From contig NZ_JABBEA010000016.1 of the NCBI RefSeq assembly GCF_012912005.1, positions 62,001 to 126,000 of the forward strand: a stretch of DNA of 64,000 nt, given 5' to 3'. The first letter of the stretch is position 1. Every line of letters begins with the position of its first letter. The DNA comes from Paenibacillus sp. SZ31. GTDB lineage: Bacteria > Bacillota > Bacilli > Paenibacillales > Paenibacillaceae. This document shows, piece after piece, positions 61,523 to 64,000 of the stretch. Both the position numbers and the translations under genes were made by a program. Under the pieces are notes generated by a model, which saw only the letters and a list, made by a program, of their open reading frames with translations, was not told where the DNA came from and did no database searches.

Positions 61523-63763
61523 TTACTCCGTATAGTCACTTATCGCTGTACGCCCTGCCTCTACACTGATCCAATAGGAATAATCTTTGCGTACTTCCAC
61601 ATAGAGGTTAAGTTCCTGCGCATCAAGGTTACTTACCGTTAGTTTAAAATTGCCATAGGCATCTGTTGTAACCTGCTGCGTCTGGATGTGGTTTACAGCA
61701 GGCGAAGGACCATAAATTTTGATCGGCATTGTCTGGTTAGCATACGCTGGGAACGTACCTTGAAGGACCAGCGTGTGCTCGGCAGAATAGACTGCTTTCA
61801 TAGTCTGATCCGGAAGCCCGCCGTTCTTTTCGTTCTCGGTAGCTTCAGTAGCATTCTTCGGTCTGCCCCGTAGTTCGAAGCCTTTTTCCTTCAGGTTCTG
61901 GAGAAAAACAACGGCCTCTGCCCGGGTCAAGGATTCATGTCCCGCATAACCTTGCACCGTAGCTGCCGTTTTGCCGGATGAGTAGCCCATGTTCAGCAGA
62001 TACCGGATGGCATCTTCATCCTTGATATAATTTTTACCGCCGAGACCAGATACAATCACAGCTACTTCTGTCCGGTTCAAGGCATGATTGCGCAGCTTCG
62101 GATTCTGCTTGCTGGCATCCAGATTCAGATTCAACGCGGAAGCATAGGTATAGTAACGATCACTCCAGATGTTCCCTTTGGCACCTTGTCCCTCCACAGC
62201 ATCAATACTCTGAGTGACATCGGAATTCGCATACAGCTTGAACAACATGGAGAGGAATTCGGCTTCACTCACCTGATTGTTGGGTTTGAACGTTCTATCC
62301 TCGTATCCACTGACCATCTCCTGTTGAACGGCCCATTGAATGGCATCTTTCGCCCAATGTGTACGGATATCAGTTAATTGGGGGATTCCTGTGACCGTAA
62401 CAGAGACAACCGCTTCTTTCCCTTCAAAACGAATCCGGATTTCGGCTTTACCGGCCTGAAGTCCGACTATTTTTCCATCCTTGATGGCAATGCGATCTGA
62501 CGTCGTGGTGAAGGAAACGTTAGACTGTGGAACATAGGATGTTCCGTTATCATTCACGGCAGTGATCGAAGGAAGATCAATCTGTTCTCCTGCTCGAACG
62601 TTCAGGTTTTGTTGTCCTGGCGTTATGCGGGTAAGAGTGGTATCTTGAACACCGTCAACATGGAAGAAACGCGTGGAGTATGAGATTTCCGCTGCTGTAC
62701 CGTTCTTCTTTTGCAGACCTGTAATTCGAATGTTGAACGTATCGCCGTTCTTTAACAATTGCACATCATCGGGACGGAAGATAATGGCGTATCCATATCC
62801 ATATCCACCTGTCTCTACATTGAAATAGGCTTGATTAAACCATTGTGTATCCGCAGGGTCCACATTGTAATAACCGGTTGGAAAGCCACTGTTCTGGTTC
62901 TTGGCATTAAAGGTCCACGTACGTTGATCGGAAGTCCGAGTCATCTCAACCTTTACGTCAGACAATGATGGCTTCGCGAATACATCTGTATTCAGTTGAA
63001 CAGACCAGGCCTGTGTGCTGCCAAAGGCTTCGATTGGAAAGGCGCCCTGATTTGGGAACAGACTGTAGTTAAACGAAGTTCCCCCAGTTCTGCTCTTATC
63101 AAATACCTGCATGGCACTATAGTACTGATCATAGGTCTTGCCTGCTTCACTACGAGTGGCGAGTCCAAATCCGATTCGTTGCAGTTGTGGACTCAAAATC
63201 CAGCGCCGATGACCGAGTCGATCAATATTGGAGGCATCTGAATCATCCATGTAGGCCTGGATGCTCTTTGTCAGGACGTTATTCTTGGCACTGCTGGTAA
63301 GATACAGATTGGAGCTGCTGGCAGACTTTGAACCTGTATCAAAGAAATCTTTTGGCATATCTCCCGGCTGTTTCGGATAATGGGACAGGTACCCACCCGT
63401 GGAGACCACAACAGCCCCATGCTGGGCTTGACGATTCAATGTAGGATCAAGGACGAGATCGCCCTGTAGACCTGTGATAAAACGATAAAAGTTGGCTGCG
63501 TTCAGCCCCTGTTTCAGATAGGCATCATTTACCACACCAGCAGAGTAGGGAGCACTTGTCGAAGGTGTCTCTGTATACAGGGGAGATGTATCGTTGCCAT
63601 TCATCCACTGATTCCACTTCTGGACAATCTCCTGCTGACTTCGCTCTGGCAGCAAACTGTCGATCTGTTCTGCATGTGCCGCTTGAGCACCCCATAACAG
63701 AAACAACAGGCCTGCCAAGGGCAGTGCGAACAGCGAATGCATTTTACTTTTCGGATAAACCAT
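61523..63763 (-). CDS. Secreted CAP-domain protein with Big and SLH modules (746 aa)
   Basis: I chose ATG 63763 behind GAGAGGGG; 19 earlier codons are not signal-like. A signal peptide ends near residue 32 ('AAHA'). A CAP domain follows at about 85-230 ('GYLSHYPKQPGDMPKDFFD', 'SIQAYMDDSDASNI', 'HRRWILSPQLQRIGFG'), then a beta domain and a Big-type Ig domain at about 380-465 ('LTRITPGQQNLNVRAGEQID'). SLH-like modules lie at about 470-640 ('DIRTHWAKDAIQWAVQQEMV', 'AGHESLTRAEAVVFLQNL'). The C-terminal beta-sandwich (about 655-746) is shared with the CAP paralogue at 40.2 kb. SLH modules would fix it to the wall polymer. Its role is unknown. Confidence 0.88.
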   Translation of the reverse strand: MVYPKSKMHSLFALPLAGLLFLLWGAQAAHAEQIDSLLPERSQQEIVQKWNQWMNGNDTSPLYTETPSTSAPYSAGVVNDAYLKQGLNAANFYRFITGLQGDLVLDPTLNRQAQHGAVVVSTGGYLSHYPKQPGDMPKDFFDTGSKSASSSNLYLTSSAKNNVLTKSIQAYMDDSDASNIDRLGHRRWILSPQLQRIGFGLATRSEAGKTYDQYYSAMQVFDKSRTGGTSFNYSLFPNQGAFPIEAFGSTQAWSVQLNTDVFAKPSLSDVKVEMTRTSDQRTWTFNAKNQNSGFPTGYYNVDPADTQWFNQAYFNVETGGYGYGYAIIFRPDDVQLLKNGDTFNIRITGLQKKNGTAAEISYSTRFFHVDGVQDTTLTRITPGQQNLNVRAGEQIDLPSITAVNDNGTSYVPQSNVSFTTTSDRIAIKDGKIVGLQAGKAEIRIRFEGKEAVVSVTVTGIPQLTDIRTHWAKDAIQWAVQQEMVSGYEDRTFKPNNQVSEAEFLSMLFKLYANSDVTQSIDAVEGQGAKGNIWSDRYYTYASALNLNLDASKQNPKLRNHALNRTEVAVIVSGLGGKNYIKDEDAIRYLLNMGYSSGKTAATVQGYAGHESLTRAEAVVFLQNLKEKGFELRGRPKNATEATENEKNGGLPDQTMKAVYSAEHTLVLQGTFPAYANQTMPIKIYGPSPAVNHIQTQQVTTDAYGNFKLTVSNLDAQELNLYVEVRKDYSYWISVEAGRTAISDYTE

Positions 63764-63931
63764 GTTTCCAACCCCTCTCAATTCTGAACGTACGAAGAAC
63801 ATATGCATGTACAGCATCATGCTATATTCATCGTCATTACAGTTGGTTTTGCTTAGAGAAAGGTATGGAGTGCATGGGTCGAGCGTGTGAATTAGGGTAT
63901 TTGAATTAGCAGGAATGGTGGTTCAATTTGT

Positions 63932-63980
63932 GAAAAAAAGAGCACAGGCTACCCTGCTAATTCGGGACAGCTTGTACTCT
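63932..63980 (-). terminator. Terminator for a minus-strand gene beyond the right edge
   Basis: AGAGCACAGGCT pairs with AGCTTGTACTCT (10 of 12 Watson-Crick, two mismatched or wobble positions). On the minus strand seven T follow. Transcription would enter from the right of the window. No gene is visible at 63764-64000. Confidence 0.65.
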
Positions 63981-64000
63981 TTCTACATATGTATCTACTT

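Noticed and set aside
1-64000. CRISPR arrays, tRNA or rRNA genes, prophage or transposase genes
   Set aside because: I looked for regular repeats with spacers, tRNA-like cloverleaves and recombinase motifs and saw none.

Overview
The window looks like a chromosomal segment of a Paenibacillus or close relative. The signs are a very large S-layer-anchored surface protein ending in three SLH modules, strong AGGAGG-type ribosome sites with ATG/GTG/TTG starts, many rho-independent terminators, AraC/MerR/ArsR regulators, Fur and CcpA-type sites, and a multi-enzyme NRPS locus. No rRNA, tRNA, CRISPR array, phage module or transposase gene is visible.

Layout. 1-8.5 kb: the end of one secreted Ig-like protein and a 2563-residue SLH surface protein. 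8.6-13 kb: an AraC regulator divergent from a GH105 plus GH112 pair that fits salvage of rhamnogalacturonan disaccharides. 13.1-13.9 kb: a small protein that is nearly half methionine, and a hypothetical gene. 14-18.5 kb: an alpha/beta hydrolase behind a MerR-type promoter, an ArsR regulator with a SulP anion transporter that appear to share an operator, and an APH-fold kinase. 18.6-21.8 kb: a DUF4003-like protein, a decayed leucine-rich-repeat gene cut by a MITE-like repeat, and two small secreted/membrane proteins. 21.8-24.7 kb: a Fur-controlled iron locus (Btr-like AraC/binding-protein fusion and a siderophore-binding lipoprotein). 25-30.9 kb: amino acid permease, a PAF-acetylhydrolase-like membrane hydrolase and a MerR regulator that share a matching 19-bp-spacer operator, an SDR and a SnoaL-like protein. 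31-35.1 kb: a GH94 phosphorylase under probable CcpA control, a GNAT enzyme and a YgjP-type metallopeptidase. 35.2-37.1 kb: an isolated, unusually long flagellin. 37.3-40 kb: saccharopine-dehydrogenase-like protein and ArsR regulator with matching operators, DUF1801 protein, isochorismatase-like hydrolase. 40.2-45.4 kb: a secreted CAP protein, a GT39-like membrane protein with a broken lipoprotein gene, and a second APH-fold kinase. 45.7-61.3 kb: the NRPS cluster. 61.5-63.8 kb: a second, longer CAP-SLH paralogue.

The most notable system is the six-gene NRPS locus. Its order is NRPS1 (C-A-T-C), an Fe(II)/2-oxoglutarate dioxygenase, NRPS2 (degenerate C-A-T), NRPS3 (C-A-T-TE), an EctB-type diaminobutyrate aminotransferase and an MFS exporter. 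Specificity residues read by eye suggest Asn for module 1, Gln for module 2 and an unassigned code for module 3. The simplest model is a short peptide, perhaps N-acylated and hydroxylated, containing Asn-Gln-X, with X possibly 2,4-diaminobutyrate. I do not recognise a named product.

Other points of interest are a repeat family present three times (20.5, 40.0 and 51.4 kb, the last inside the NRPS operon), several regulator/target pairs deduced from matching operators, and two genes interrupted by in-frame TAG codons.
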